Positions 1 to 12,300 of a stretch of DNA of 64,000 bases are shown here, one piece after another (the stretch's first letter is position 1; each line of letters begins with the position of its first letter). The notes beneath the pieces are model-generated. The model was not told where the DNA came from. It did not search any database and saw nothing but the letters and a program-made list of their open reading frames with translations. The position numbers were made by a program, and so were the translations under genes. Source of the stretch: Isoetes taiwanensis (Eukaryota > Streptophyta > Lycopodiopsida > Isoetales > Isoetaceae); the NCBI GenBank assembly GCA_021234155.1, contig JAJEKV010000028.1, forward strand, positions 7,287,268-7,351,267, given 5' to 3'.

Positions 1-1881
1 AAATGCATTGACCTTATACTACAAAGGTTCCACTCTCTAAGTCATTTAATCAGTCTTATAATGCTAATAAGTTTTCTATTATATAAAAAGCATTGTCAAG
101 TAGGAGTTCATCAAGCATTGATTGATTAGTTGTGGAAATATATGGAGAAGATCCTATAGTACTCAATTTAGCGTAAATGGGATTTTCCTATAGTAAACTA
201 ACCAAGAAGATGTTGAACGATTCCATGATGAGTAGTCAACTTGTTTCATTTATTCCGTTGTCCGATAGTGGTTTCTTATTTTTTCTCTCGAATCTTCGTG
301 GTCGATGGAATTGCCTTGTGTTGTAATTTCATATGTGAGCTATTTCCAAGTCCCGCCTGAAGTACACATCCCGGTCTTACTTTTAAGGTCGCTCGCCCAT
401 TCCTATGGCAATATTTATGTCACATGTAATCATTTTCCCCTTCAATATTGTGGTTTCATCACAAGAATTATCAAGCCTCAAAATACTCACCACCCATTAT
501 GGAACCCTAGAAACCTATCCAAAATACATGGCCGTTTAATTTATTTGTTTGGACATATATGGAAGAGGTTATCATTATGTTTATTCAATGCAATATGGCA
601 ATGTTAATTGGTTTTACGTGTTGAGACTAAAAAAAGAATCACATCAATTTGTAAAATTTAGAAGCATTTGGGCTTTAAAAATCATATTTAAAGAGGATCT
701 TGTTAAACATAATGCCTTTAGTTGGTGTGGCACGGAAAACCATCAAGGGGAAAGTACTTGAGTCGCATGACCAGTGTTCGTCATCCCATTCATATGGGCT
801 GTGATGAGAAATCTCTTCCGGTGGGATGATATGTGGTTAAAAGTGAGGGTTTGATGGGGTGGAATGCCTTTAAGCCACGCTTGAAACTTTTTAAACTCGC
901 CACCATGGATTTTCCTATGCCATTCTAAACTTGAGCACCTCGTTAGGTCCTATGGATCATTAGGTCCTATTGGAGATGGTCTCATAGCTTCTTGAAGTAG
1001 CAATTGTCGTGATATATCATGGAGGGCTCTTCGATGTTTTATGTGGTTAAAAGTGAGGGTTTGATGGGGTGGATTGCCTTAGGCACGTTGAAATTTTTTA
1101 AACTCAACCACCATGGATCTTCATTTGCCATCGTGTTGATGATATGGCGAAGTTCTTTATAGATCTTCCTATTGCCATCATGCAAGTCATATCGATTCTT
1201 TATAGATCTTCCTTGTCATGTGCAATTGGACAAGGTTCCTTGATGTGCCTATCCCAAGGCATTATAGCTTCTAGAAGTAACAATTGTTGGTGACATATCA
1301 TGAAGGGCGATATTTTATTCCATCAAGAAAGTTGATGCATTATGCAATCCTCTCCATACCATGGGTAGGGCCAAGTATATCAATGTAGGTATTGCAATGA
1401 TGCCGATGTGACCTCTCACGGAGTTAAACATTATGAACATTTGAAAAAGGGTTGCCACTATAGACTTCCTATGTTTTATTTGAACATTGGTGAAATATTA
1501 GAGAAGTACATTTGACTAGGAAGTTTTCTTGTCATCACAAATTGGCATGTCGTTGATCACTAAACATATGGAAAAACAACTAAAATGCTTTATTCCTTTG
1601 GGGTCACTGAACCACCGACTTTATTAGAAAATTATATTCGTGGTTTTTTAATAGTTGTCATCATTGAATTCGGCCTCTAAGAAGATTGCTTACACTTTCT
1701 TCCTGGCTTAATTTCTTTCAGATCAGACGGAAACAAACTATTCTTGGTCCCCACCCTATTATGAAGCCCTTATTTTATATGGCAACTTTGTAAATCCACA
1801 CAAGGCTCCACCTAGAATGCAAGGGACCCCAATAGAATAGAATAGAATATGTGATTTCTTGTGTGTAACAAACTCTTAAAC
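1..1881 (+). repeat. Array A unit 1
   Basis: Full-length unit. The short ORFs at 305-607 and 549-761 reflect the unit sequence and match no family I know. A local duplication near 1,140-1,215 repeats the word TTCTTTATAGATCTTCC. The GAATA tract (about 1,831-1,850) has only a few copies, and the TTAAC that usually follows is missing. Confidence 0.85.
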
Positions 1882-3721
1882 AAATGCATTGACCTTATAC
1901 TACAAAGGTTCCACTCTCTAAGTCATTTAATCAGTCTTATAATGGTAATAAGTTTTCTATTATATAAAAGCATTGTCAAGTAGGAGTTCATCAAGCATTG
2001 ATTAGTTGTGGAAATATATGGAGAAGATCCTATAGTACTCAATTTAGCGTAAATGGGATTTTCCCTATAGTAAACCCCGACCAAGAAGATGTTGAACGAT
2101 TCCATGATGAGTAGTCAACTTGTTTCATTTATTCTCGTTGTCCGATAGTGGTTTCTTATTTTTCTCTAAATCTTCGTGGTCGATGGAATTGCCTTGTGTT
2201 GTAATTTCATATGTAAGCTATTTCCAAGTCCCCGCCTCAAGTACATCCCGGGTCTTACTTTAAGGTCGCTCGTCCATTCCTATGGCAATATTTATGTCAC
2301 ATGTAATCATTTGCCCCTTCAATATTGTGGTTTCATCACAAGAATTATCAAGCCTCAAAATACTCACCACCCATTATGGAACCCTAGAAACCTATCCAAA
2401 ATACATGGCCGCTTAATTTATTTGTTTGGACATATATGGAAGAGGTTATCATTATGTTTATTCAATGCAATATGGCAATGTTAATTGGTTTTACTGCGTT
2501 CGGACTAAAGAATCACGTCAATTTGTAAAATTTATAAGCATTTGGGCTTTAAAAATCATATTTAAAGAGGATCTTGTTAAACATAATGCGCCTTTAGTTG
2601 GTGTGGCACCTGAAAACCATCAAGGGGAAAGTCACTTTGAGTGCATGACGGGTGTTCATCATCCCATTCATATGGGCTGTGATGAGAAATCTCTTCTGGT
2701 GGGATGATATGTGGTTAAAAGTGAGGGTTTGATGGGGTGGATTGCCTTAAGCCAATGTTTGAAACTTTTAAACTCGGCCACCATGGATTTTCCTATGCCA
2801 TTCTAAACTTGAGCACCTCGTTAGGTCCTATGGATCATTAGGTCCTATTGGAGATGGTCTCATAGCTTCGAGAAGTAGCAATTGCTGGTGATATATCATG
2901 GAGGGCTCTTCAGATGTTTTATGTGGTTACAAGTGAGGTTTTGATGGGGTGGATTGCCTTAGGCACATTGAAATTTTTTAAACTCAACCACCATGGATCT
3001 TCATTTGCCATCGATGATATCGAGTTCTTTATAGATCTTCCTTTGCCATCATGCAATTGGATGTTGTGCTCCTTGATGTGCCTATCCCCAGGCATTATAG
3101 CTTCTAGAAGTAACAATTGTTGGTGACATATCATGAAGGGCAGATATTTTATTCCATCAAGAAAGTTGATGCATTATGAAATCCTCTCCATACCATGGGT
3201 AGGGCCAAGTATATCAATGCAGGTATTGCAATGATGCCTACCTCTACGGAAGTTAAACATTATGAACATTTGAAAAAGGGTTGCCACTATAGACTTCCTA
3301 TGTTTTATTTGAACATTGGTGAAATATTAGAGAAGTACATTTGACTAGGAAGTTTTCTTGTCATCACAAATTGGCATGTCTAAACATATGGAAAAACAAC
3401 TAAAATGCTTCATTCCTTTGGGGTCACCAACCACCGACTTATTAGAAAATTATATTCGTTTTTTTTTTGAAGGAAAGTCATCATTGAATTAATCCTCTAA
3501 GAAGATTGCTTACACTTTCTTCCTCTATTAATTTCTTTCATAAGTTAAGTACAAAGGACAAACTATTCTTGGTCCCCACCCTATTATGAAGCCCTTATTT
3601 TATATGGCAACTTTGTAAATCCACACAAGGCTCCACCTAGAATGCAAGGGACCCCAATAGAATAGAATAGAATAGAATAGTTAACATGTGATTTCTTGTG
3701 AATGTAACAAACTCTTAAAAC
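1882..3721 (+). repeat. Array A unit 2
   Basis: Full-length unit with four to five GAATA repeats near 3,655-3,680. The internal repeat copies are clear: TATGTGGTTAAAAGTGAGG at about 2,709 and TATGTGGTTACAAGTGAGG at about 2,920. Confidence 0.85.
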
Positions 3722-5092
3722 AAATGCATTGACCTTTAAAAAGGTTCCACTCTAAGTCATTTAATCAGTCTTATAATGCTAATAAGTTTTCTATTATATA
3801 AAAGCATTGTCAAGTAGGAGTTCATCAAGCGATTGATTAGTTGTGGAAATATATGAACAAGATCCTATAGTACTCAATTTAGAATAAACACGGATTTTCC
3901 CCATAGTAAACCCGACCTTGTGTTGTAATTCAAAAATCCCGCTCAAGATGTTGAACGATTCCATGATGAGTAGTCAACTTGTTTCATTTATTCAATTGTC
4001 TCGATAGTGGTTTCTTATTTTTCTCCAACATGGCGGTGTTCGTCATCCCGCTCATATGGGCTGATGAGAAATCTTTCTTACGGTGGGATGATATGTTGTT
4101 AAAAGTGAGGGGTTTGAAACCAAATGATCCCAAAAATCCAACTTAAGCCACGTTGAAACTTTTAAACTTGGCCACAATGGATTTTCCTATGCCATTCTAA
4201 ACTTGAGCACCTTATTAGGTCCTATGGATCATTAGGTCCTATTGGAGATGGTCTCATAGATTGAAGTAGCAATTCTTTGGTGATATATCATGGAGGGCTC
4301 TTGGATGTTTTATGTGGTTACAAGTGAGGGTTTGATTGGGTGGATTGCCTTAGGCACGTTGAAATTTTTTAAACTCAACCACCATGGATCTTCATTTGCC
4401 ATCGATGATATCGAAAGTTCTTTATAGATCTTCCTTTGCCATCATGCAATTGGACAAAGCTCCTTGATGTGTCTATCCCCGGCATTATAGCTTCTAGAAG
4501 TAACAATTGTTGGTGACATATCATGAAGGGCGATATTTTATTCCATCAAGAAAGTTGATGCATTATGCAATCCTCTCCATACCATGGGTAGGGCCAAGTA
4601 TATCAATGCAGGTATTGCAATGATGCCGGGATGTGACCTCTACGGAAGTTAAACATTATGAACATTTGAAAAAGGGTTGCCACTATAGACTTCCTATGTT
4701 TTATTTGAACATTGGTGAAATATTAGAGAAGTACATTTGACTAGGAAGTTTTTAACATGTCATCACACACTAAACATAACATGGAAAAAATGCATTAAAA
4801 TGCTTCATTCCTTTGGGGTCAAAGGTTCCAATCGACTTATTAGAAAAATTATATTCGTAGTTTTTAATGCTTGTCATCATTGAATTGAAGAAGAAGATTG
4901 TTTTACACTTTCTTCTTAATTTCTTTCAAATATTAAACAAACTATTCTTGGTCCCCACCCTATTATGAAGCCCTTATTTTATATGGCAACTTTGTAAATC
5001 CACACAAAGCTCCACCTAGAATGCAAGGGACCCCAATAGAATAGAATAGAATAGTTAACATGTGATTTCTTGTGTGTAACAAACTCTTAAAC
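3722..5092 (+). repeat. Array A unit 3, internally deleted
   Basis: This unit is ~480 bases short. At about 4,024-4,032 the sequence jumps from the TTTCTTATTTTTCTC block to GGTGTTCGTCATCCC, losing the part matching about 2,166-2,647 of unit 2. Near 3,915-3,950 it carries a misplaced word (CCTTGTGTTGTAATT) from the missing segment, which suggests patchwork rearrangement or a consensus artefact. Confidence 0.8.
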
Positions 5093-5800
5093 AAATGCAT
5101 TGACCTTATGCTACAAAGGTTCCACTCTCTAAGTCATTTAATCGAATTTATAATGCTAATAAGTTTTCTATTATATAAAAGCATTGTCAAGTAGGAGTTC
5201 ATCAAGCGATTGATTAGTTGTGGAAATATATGGAGAAGATCCTATAGTACTCAATTTAGCGAAATGGGATTTTCCCTATAGTAAACCAACCAAGAAGATG
5301 TTGAACGATTCCATGATGAGTACTCAACATGTTTCATTTATTCTCATTGTCCGATAGTGGTTTCTTATTTTTCTCTCAATCTTCGTGGTCGGATGGAATT
5401 GCCATGTGTTGTAATTTCTTATGTAAGCTATTTCCAAGTCCCGCCTCGGTACACATCCCGGGTCTTACTTTTAAGGTCGCTCGGTCCATTCCTATGGCAA
5501 TATTTATGTCACATGTAATCATTTGCCCCTTCAATATTGTGGTTTCATCACAAGAATTATCAAGCCTCAAAATACTCACCACCCATTATGGAACCCTAGA
5601 AACCTATCCAAAATACATGGCCGTTTAATTTATTTGCTGGACATATATGGAAGAGGTTATCATTATGTTTATTCAATGCAATATGGGAATGTTAATTGGT
5701 TTCTGTGTTCAGACTAAAGAATCACAGTCAATTTGTAAAATTTAGAAGCATTTGGGCTTTAAAAATCATATTTAAAGAGGATCTTGTTAAACGTAATGCG
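5093..5800 (+). repeat. Array A partial unit, junction with block D1
   Basis: First ~710 bases of a unit. It stops after AAAGAGGATCTTGTTAAACG and runs into a poly-T tract and copia-related sequence. The same breakpoint recurs at 8,510 and 54,410, so it is the edge of a composite module and not a random break. Confidence 0.8.
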
Positions 5801-6190
5801 CCTTGTTTTTTTTTTCTTTTTTTTTGTTTGTGTTAAATCCTTTAGCTATTGTTAACCCATTGAATATGCATTTAGGAAACATTGTACCTCATTGTACAAT
5901 TAGTATTGGTGATGGTACAATTAATGATGAATGTATACGTGATATTTATCCTTAGTTGAAATGGGTCAATATTGGTAAAACATGTTAATGGTAATCTAAA
6001 AGGGAAAAAGAATGGACGTGTAAAAAAATGGGTGAAGTCACCGGAATTGATGGCAGAGAAATGGTGGAAGACGGCTCTAAAAGACGGGTGCCTCTCCAAA
6101 AATTGTTGAAGGATTCGTGACCTGGAAGGCTACTGCAATATGCAGGCGGCATTTATCAAGGTAAAATGGTCTTAAATAAACTCTAACCCT
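5800..6190. repeat. Poly-T tract and conserved flank of the copia-derived module
   Basis: A T-rich run at about 5,803-5,826 is followed by a conserved flank: TGTTAAATCCTTTAGCTATTG, then GGTGATGGTACAATTAATG, then GGTGGAAGACGGCTC. The block is repeated at 8,521-8,930, 52,126-52,540 and 54,420-54,830. The part from GAAGACGGCTCTAAAAG onward also precedes the copies at 12,302 and 31,098. It looks like 5' untranslated or LTR-derived sequence of the copia fragment. I see no gene in it. Confidence 0.6.
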
Positions 6191-6722
6191 AAAAATATGA
6201 GCTACGATTTTGGTAGCCAGGAATCAGAGGAAGAAGAAGCACTAGAATATGAAACGAACATGGAATTAATCTGGTGTCTTAGATCAGTTCAGTTGGAGAA
6301 ACTATATATGGATAAAAGGGGCAGAGACAGGAGCTATGACACTAAGCGTAATTTTGGTGAAGGCAGCTCCGGATTTGCTACCAAAAGAGGACCTTATTCT
6401 AATACAAAACCATCTGGGTATTATAGAAGTGGAGCAAGCTAGAAGAACTTGGTTATAAACAAGGTGAGCCAACATTAATTTTTTACTGACAACATGAGTT
6501 GCATTGCAATTGTCAAAAACCCTGTACAATATGAGAGAACTAAGCATATAGAACTTGATGTACACTTTATCGTAGATGTAGCGTAAAAAGAGATATATAT
6601 TCGAATGGGTTATATCAACACAGATCTGCAGATTGAAGACATATTCACAAAGGCATTGGTGGAGAACTAAGGGTGAATATGGAAAGCTAAACCTATGGTT
6701 AATGGTGTTCAAATGTTGATAA
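6190..6722 (+). mobile_element. Ty1-copia-derived fragment, copy 1 (gag-like piece joined to RNase H)
   Basis: The 5' part can be read from the ATG at 6,197 as a Glu-rich and Arg/Gly/Ser-rich peptide (RGRDRSYDTKRNFGEGSSG), which I take for a gag-side remnant. It runs directly into the C-terminal part of a copia RNase [37 protein letters not shown], then [20 protein letters not shown]. The usual DNQSA-type motif appears as TDNMSC, so the catalytic Asp is kept. Protease, integrase and most of the reverse transcriptase are absent. About 27 bases carrying KEIVWLRRL, present in copies 2 and 4, are missing here and in copy 5. Frameshifts break it, so it is not functional. Confidence 0.8.
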
Positions 6723-6724
6723 GT

Positions 6725-6869
6725 TAAAAATGGCCTGTATATTGAATTTGGAAAGAGGTCATCAAAAAAAGGAGGCAACTATGCTTGGAAAAGTTAGCAA
6801 CCTCCTAGGTCCATGGAGGCATGAGACACGATGTCCCAAGAGGTCGGATCAGGCCGGCCGGCCGGATCC
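6725..6869. other. Spacer after copia copy 1, ending in a GC-rich run
   Basis: Non-coding spacer ending in a GGCCGGCCGGCCGGATCC run at 6,852-6,869. It is shared with 53,070-53,228 in block D2, where the GC-rich run is altered. It forms the left edge of the 469-bp D1-specific insertion. Confidence 0.5.
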
Positions 6870-7338
6870 CGCGGACGCTCCTAACCGACATGCCCTTAAC
6901 TAACATAAAACCGCTCCAGACGCTTATGAGTAGTCGCTTTATCCATTTATGCCGGTGTCATATGAACGCCCCAAGTGCATATATTCAAGGTTCAATACTC
7001 GAGAGGTCTACCATGGGCCCAAGGTGTCTCCCACTAGAACTATGCTCGCCCCTCGAGCATCCAAGGCTATACCATGTCTATGTCATACCATGCCACAATG
7101 ATTACCAAGTCTTTTGCAAATTACCCATGCATATAGGCACCCATGGAGACAAAAACTCGAGACCCGCCTCGATACCAATTTCTTCCTAACCGACATGCCC
7201 TTTAACTAACTAAAACCGCCTAGACGCTTATGAGTAGTCGCTTTGGCCGTTCCATTTATGCCAACATAAACTGAGGCATGAGGCACATTCAAGGTTCAAT
7301 ACTTGAGCGGCACTACCATGGGCCCGTTTTAGGCATCC
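6870..7338. repeat. 469-bp D1-specific insertion containing an imperfect direct repeat
   Basis: D2 at about 53,228 reads straight through GGATCCGATCCTATAAAC, whereas D1 carries 469 extra bases between GGATCC and GATCCTATAAAC. Inside, TAACCGACATGCCC...CGCTTATGAGTAGTCGCTTT occurs at about 6,881 and again at about 7,188, and TTCAAGGTTCAATACT..GAG occurs at about 6,985 and 7,289, in the same order. It is therefore two ~300-base imperfect direct copies. No ORF with a known domain is present; the 122-aa ORF at 6,821-7,189 matches nothing I recognise. It may be a remnant of a small non-autonomous element. Confidence 0.6.
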
Positions 7339-8250
7339 GATCCTATAAACATAAGATGCAACTAGTAAGTTGGCACTGGGTCCAAGAATTCATTAGTTCG
7401 ATTGAAGATTCTCAAGACAACTTTAGTTGCATATTTCCAAAGCATATGAATGCTACAGTTTTGTTCAAGATACATCAATGCAAGTTATAAAAACCATGGA
7501 GACATTATTGAAACAAGGTGTTGCGCAGGGAGGGTTGCCCTCCATGGCCGGAGAGTGAAATGGCTTAAATCATAGTTCAAAGTCATGTTTAACTTAACTA
7601 AGCATGTGGAAATCCATAACCCTGAACATTTGGAAACAAAATTCTCTGTAGCCAGACGAACTACCTTTATCTTCCAAAATGCACTAAAGTGTTTGGCAAC
7701 CTGTAAAGTAAAGAACACACGAATTTCAAAACTGAATACAGTGATACAGAATAAAGCTTTGCTGTTAGGCAAGCAGAAAGTATCCAACATAAATCGAAGC
7801 CTGTGGAGCTGCAAACACATGAATATCTTATTGTTTGGCTGGTCTTCGGAGCATCTTCACCGTTAAAAAATATTAAGCAGATCGGGCTAAAAAGCTTTAG
7901 GCACACGCTTTTTGCATTCTATTGTACAATTCAATGGATGCATCCCCTGAATATGCTTCAAATTGTTATTTGCCATAATGACGACAAGTGCATGTATATA
8001 CTGTAGGTCTTGTAATTTTCTTTATATGCCTCGGTTTCTTTGCATCCAAGCACATCCCTGTTTAGATTTTGGTGGCCAAAACACATGAACTCGACCCATT
8101 TTTGAAGCTTTTTCTCTTTGCAAGACTCGCCTCCAGTTTTAGGGTACCCAAAGTAATGTGCAACGAGAAGATCAAAAATGTAAAAATCGAAGAAGGAAAT
8201 GGGCTTAGCTTTTGCAAAAGTCAAGAGACCCATATACCGGACCAAATCCA
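7339..8250. other. Unannotated spacer of block D1
   Basis: Matches 53,227-54,140 in D2. Short ORFs occur on both strands, but none shows a recognisable domain and none survives in the D2 copy. On the minus strand a TTCTTTACTTTACAG-like acceptor lies near 7,702-7,716, so this may be old intronic or genic DNA. I can assign no gene. Confidence 0.4.
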
Positions 8251-8523
8251 TTAATCCTCTGGTTTATTCCTTCCCCACTCCATTATTTCCGAAAGAATTG
8301 AAGAGAAGGGCACTGGAATCAGGGTTGCCCTTAAGGTCAAATCTGCATAGGCATAATTTAGAAAGTCAGGCGAATCATAGGCTTTTGAATCATGACCGTT
8401 TAATTTATTTGCTGGACATATATGGAAGAGGTTATCATTATGTTTATTCAATTTGTAAAATTTAGAAGCATTTGGACTTTAAAAATCATATTTAAAGAGG
8501 ATCTTGTTAAACGTAAAAGCCTT

Positions 8524-8562
<39 letters not shown>

Positions 8563-8930
8563 TTTGTGTTAAATCCTTTAGCTATTGTTAACACATTGAA
8601 TATGCATTTAGGAAACATTGTACCTCATTAGAGGAAGTAGAAGTATTGGTGATGGTACAATTAATGATGAATGTATACGTGATATTTATCCTTAGTTGAA
8701 ATGGGTCAACATTGGTAAAACATGTTAATGGTAATCTAAAAGGGAAAAAGAATGGACGGGTAAAAAAATGTGTGAAGTCACCGGAATTGATGGCAGAGAA
8801 ATGGTGGAAGACGGCTCTAAAAGACAGGTGCCTCCCCAAAAATTGTTGACGGATTCGTGACTTGGAAGGCTACTGCAATATGCAAGCGGCATTTATCAAG
8901 GTAAAATGGTCTTAAATAAACTCTAACTCT
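8250..8930. repeat. Macro-repeat scrap, long poly-T and copia flank
   Basis: At 8,398-8,515 there is a shortened piece of the 1.85-kb unit (TTTAATTTATTTGCTGGACA...GAGGATCTTGTTAAACGTAA). A ~37-base poly-T (about 8,524-8,561) and the standard copia flank follow. The order is the same as at 5,640-6,190, so the module has been duplicated inside D1. Confidence 0.6.
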
Positions 8931-9480
8931 AAAAATATGAGCTACGATTTTGGTAGCCAGGAATCAGATATGAAAGGAACAGGGAATTAATCTGGTGTCT
9001 TAGACAGTTCAGTTGGAGAAACTATATATGGATAAAGATAAGATAAGATGATTTTTTTACGTCCACAGGGGCAGAGACAGGAGCTATGACAGTAAGCGTA
9101 ATTTTGGTGAAGGCAGCTCCGGATTTGCTACCAAAATAGGAGCTTATTCTAATATGAAACCATCTGGGTATTATAGAAGTGGAGCAAAAGAAATAGTCTG
9201 GTTGAGAAGATTGCTAGAAGAACTTGGTTATAAACAAGGTGAGCCAACATTAATTTATCTTGATGGACAAAGATGAGTTGCATTAGAATTGTTAAAAACC
9301 CTGTACAACATGAGAGAACTAAGCATATAGAACTTGATGCACACTTTATCAGAGATGTAGCAGAAAAGAGATATATTCGAATGGGTTATATCAACACAGG
9401 ATCTGCAGATTGCAGACATATTCACAAATGCATTGGTGGAGAACTAAGGGTGACTATGGAAAGCTAAACCTATGGTTGTC
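8931..9480 (+). mobile_element. Ty1-copia-derived fragment, copy 2
   Basis: Same gag-like to RNase H fusion as copy 1, but with the KEIVWLRRLLEELGYKQG segment retained (about 9,187-9,240). RNase H motifs [20 protein letters not shown] and [17 protein letters not shown] follow, with a frameshift near the QIADIF motif ([11 protein letters not shown]). An extra ~25 bases (GATAAGATAAGATGATTTTTTTACG) interrupt the gag-like part near 9,035-9,065. Its D2 counterpart at 54,830-55,365 has the same insert. Not functional. Confidence 0.8.
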
Positions 9481-9484
9481 ATGA

Positions 9485-10450
9485 GATGAACCACCGACTT
9501 TGGGGTCACTGAACCACCGACTTATTAGAAAATTATATTCGTAGTTTTTTAACAGTAGTCATCATTGAATTCGGCCTCTAAGAAGATTGCTTACATTTTC
9601 TTCCTGGCTTAATTTCTTTCAGATCAGGCGGAAACAAACTATTCTTGGTCCCCACCCTATTATGAAGCTCTTATTTTATATGGCAACTCTGTAAATCCAC
9701 ATAAGGATCCACCTACAATCAATAGTTAACATGTGGTTTCTTGTGTGTAACAAACTCTTAAACAAATGCATTGACCTTATGCTACAAATGTTCCACTCTC
9801 TAAGTCATTTAATCAGTCTTATAATGCTAATAAGTTCCTTGAGTTTTCTATTATATAAAAGCATTGTCAAATAGGAGTTCGTCAAGCAGATTGAGTAGTT
9901 GTGGAAATATATGGAGAAGATTCTACAATACTCAGTTTAGCAGAAGTGGGATTTTCCCTATAGTAAGTGACCCGAAGAAAATGTTGAATGATTCCATGAT
10001 GAGTACTCAACTTGTTTCATTTATTCTGTTGTCTGATAGTGGTTTCTTATTTTTCTCTCAATCTTCGTGGTCGATGGAATTACGTTGTGTTGTAATTTCA
10101 TATGTAAGCTATTTCCAGGTCCTGGCTGAAGTACACATCCTGGGTCTTACTTTAAGGGCGGGCTCGTCCATTCCTATGGCAATATTTATGTCACATGTAA
10201 TCATTTGCTCCTTCAATATTGTGGTTTCATCACAAGAATTATCAAGCCTCAAAATACTCACCACCCATTATGGAACCCTAGAGACCTATCCGAAATACAT
10301 GGCTGTTTAATTTATTTGCTGGACATATATGGAAGAGGTTATCATTATGTTTATTCAATGCAATATGGCAATCTTAATTGGTTTCTGCGTTCAGACTAAA
10401 GAACCACAGTCAATTTGTAAAATTTAGAAGCATATTAAACGTAATGCGCC
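9485..10450 (+). repeat. Stray, diverged macro-repeat unit inside block D1
   Basis: The last third of one unit followed by the first third of the next (start box AAATGCATTGACC at 9,764), between copia copy 2 and the LINE. It is recognisably diverged from the arrays: AATGTTCCACTCTC, an extra CCTTGA before GTTTTCTATTAT, TTACGTTGTGTTG for TTGCCTTGTGTTG, and no GAATA tract. D2 has the same variant at 55,380-56,330, so the insertion predates the duplication. Confidence 0.8.
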
Positions 10451-10516
10451 TTGTTATTGAATATGCATTTAGGAAACATTGTACCTCATTAGAGGAAGTA
10501 GAAGTATTGATGATGG

Positions 10517-12300
10517 TTTTTTTTTTTTTTTTTTTTTTTTTTTGAAGAACGACAGACTTTATTGAAACATCAAGCCAAAAGCCAGATACAAATGCAAAGG
10601 CGGGAATAAAAATTCAGAGGATAATCATGATCCACTGAATAGAACCACCAGCCTATGCATAAGACAGCACACTCAAATAGGACTCAAATATCAACTGTCG
10701 CTTGGCAGGAGCAAGTGAAGAACAATGGTAGGCCTTAGCGATTCTAGCTTGTGCGTCCTGGAGGACTACTGCAGGGGGAATATCCAAACCCTGAAAGATA
10801 CACAATCTTCTGCGCTTCCAGATGGACCACAACAACCATTCTGATGCCAAATGAAATGCTTGACTCCGCACCTTATTCCAAGTAACAGGATAAATAGCCA
10901 GAAGCACTTCTTGACTTGTCAATGTCACATGAAAACGAGAGAGCAGCCAAGACCAAACAGGCTGGAGATGATCACATAAAAAGAAACAATGCTCAGTGGT
11001 CTCATCCCTTTGCTTGCACAGTGGGCAAAGTGCTGACACTCGAGGATCAAATATGTGGACAAGCACATTCACCCGAGGGCATCTGTGAAGAATCTGCCAC
11101 CAAAGCACAGCCACCTTAGGATGGAGTAGTTTATCCCAAGCCCAAGTCCACATTCGTCTCCAACTAGGAGGAGAGAGCTGAAGGGACCACTTAGTGGATG
11201 GCGGAAGGATATCACCATTGACAAGCAGCCTATACATAGAGTTCACAAGCCTATGCTCGCGAACACTCTGGTGGGAAACCCACAATAGCCTCTGGAGCAG
11301 CCAATGGCAAAGTACTAGCAACCTTTTGCCAAATAGGTCTATCCCATCGAGACAATAAGAATTTTGTTTGAAAGAGTTGCCACGTTGCTAATTGGCCAGA
11401 ATCGTACCAAGCTGCAACAGTTAAGATCCCTGCTAACCTCCAGCGCCGTTGAGTTAATGGATGAACTGAGGCACAAAGTGGGAGATTATTTTCCACAGGT
11501 ATCCACCAACAAGGGGCACTCAACTGATGACATGCAACAGGATCAATGTGAAATAAGGTCCGTACTGTCTCCCAAGACTCCAGCAAGCCTTTCAAAAAAG
11601 GGGAGGCATTAGGAAAAGGGCACAGCTGATAAAAGAGACTCCAAGGAAGAAGAGGTTTTAACGAAGCTTTCCCAAAAGGAACACAATGACCAAGTGATTG
11701 CTTCACCAACCGCACTCCAGGTGAGTGAACCATATCCTTAAGGATCCTCCAGATGAACTTAGAAATCAGAATCTTACTCAGATGGAAGTCCCATACCCAA
11801 ACCACCCCGCAAATTTTGGCCTAGTGCATTTGGACCATGCAATCTTGACCACAGCATGCTCCTCATTTCCACCCCAAATAAAATTACGGACAATGGTAAC
11901 AATCACCTGAAATTTTGACTGGGAAGCCAGAAGGGCAGAGGCCATATAGATGTGGGAATTACTTAAAACAGAGGCCATATAGATGTGGGAATTACTTAAA
12001 ACATGCTTAGCAACAGCTTATTCAAGGCCGGCAGAGAGAGAGCTTAGCAAAAGTTCCACCAAAACAAATGCTTTCAAGAACCCTTCTATGATAATATCCC
12101 AAGCATCGGAGGTAGAAATATGAATGCCTTGCAGAATACCAAGAAGTTTAGTAGCCTTCCCATGAGGAAGCACCTTCCAAGGAAAATCAGCAACACAAGG
12201 GGGCACAACCCCATCAAGCGTCCATAATGCAGAACACTTTGGCCAACCAACAAGAACTCCAGATGCTAAAGAGAAAGTATCAAGAAGCAGCTTTGCATTC
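10517..12300 (-). mobile_element. 5'-truncated L1-type LINE (reverse-transcriptase C-terminus and zf-RVT domain)
   Basis: Minus-strand non-LTR retrotransposon ending in a poly(A) tail, seen as 27 T at 10,517-10,543. Reading from 12,300: SLASGVLVGWPKCSALW and KATKLLGILQG (end of RT), then VRNFIWGGNEEHAVVKIAW, CTRPKFAG, DFHLSKILISKFIWRIL (the post-RT region of plant LINEs). The zf-RVT domain follows at 10,653-11,321 with WDKLLHPKVAVLWWQILHRC, CPLCKQRDETTEHCFFLC and VWSWLLSRFH. Endonuclease and most of RT are missing. Frame changes near 11,290 and 11,800 and a stop near 12,017 make it a pseudogene. No clear target-site duplication; it replaces ~190 bases between GATGATGG and GAAGACGGCTC in the host module. 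Confidence 0.88.
11936..12001. repeat. 33-bp tandem duplication inside the LINE
   Basis: CAGAGGCCATATAGATGTGG... occurs at 11,936 and again at 11,969 in perfect tandem. The 33-bp period adds 11 codons in frame (SHIYMASVL repeated on the minus strand). The D2 LINE keeps two copies near 57,815-57,890 with small differences, so the event is older than the duplication. Confidence 0.8.

Larger units (their letters stand above)
1..5800. repeat. Macro-repeat array A (end of a ~1.85-kb tandem array)
   Basis: Head-to-tail units each start at AAATGCATTGACC (positions 1, 1882, 3722, 5093), giving unit lengths of 1,881, 1,840 and 1,371 bases and a final ~710-base partial unit. Common anatomy: a start box; a short non-conserved ORF region (GGAATTGCCTTGTGTTG); two diverged copies of an internal ~220-base repeat; a second ORF-like stretch; AAACATATGGAAAAACAAC; a (GAATA)n tract; and TTAACATGTGATTTCTTG. 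I see no LTR ends (TG..CA with a primer-binding site), no terminal inverted repeats and no known protein, so I call it a satellite-like macro-repeat. The window cuts it at position 1, so the array probably continues to the left. Confidence 0.9.

Noticed and set aside
6160-6200. Telomere-like repeat (CTCTAACCCTAAAA)
   Set aside because: Only about one and a half units; it is part of the copia flank in every copy.
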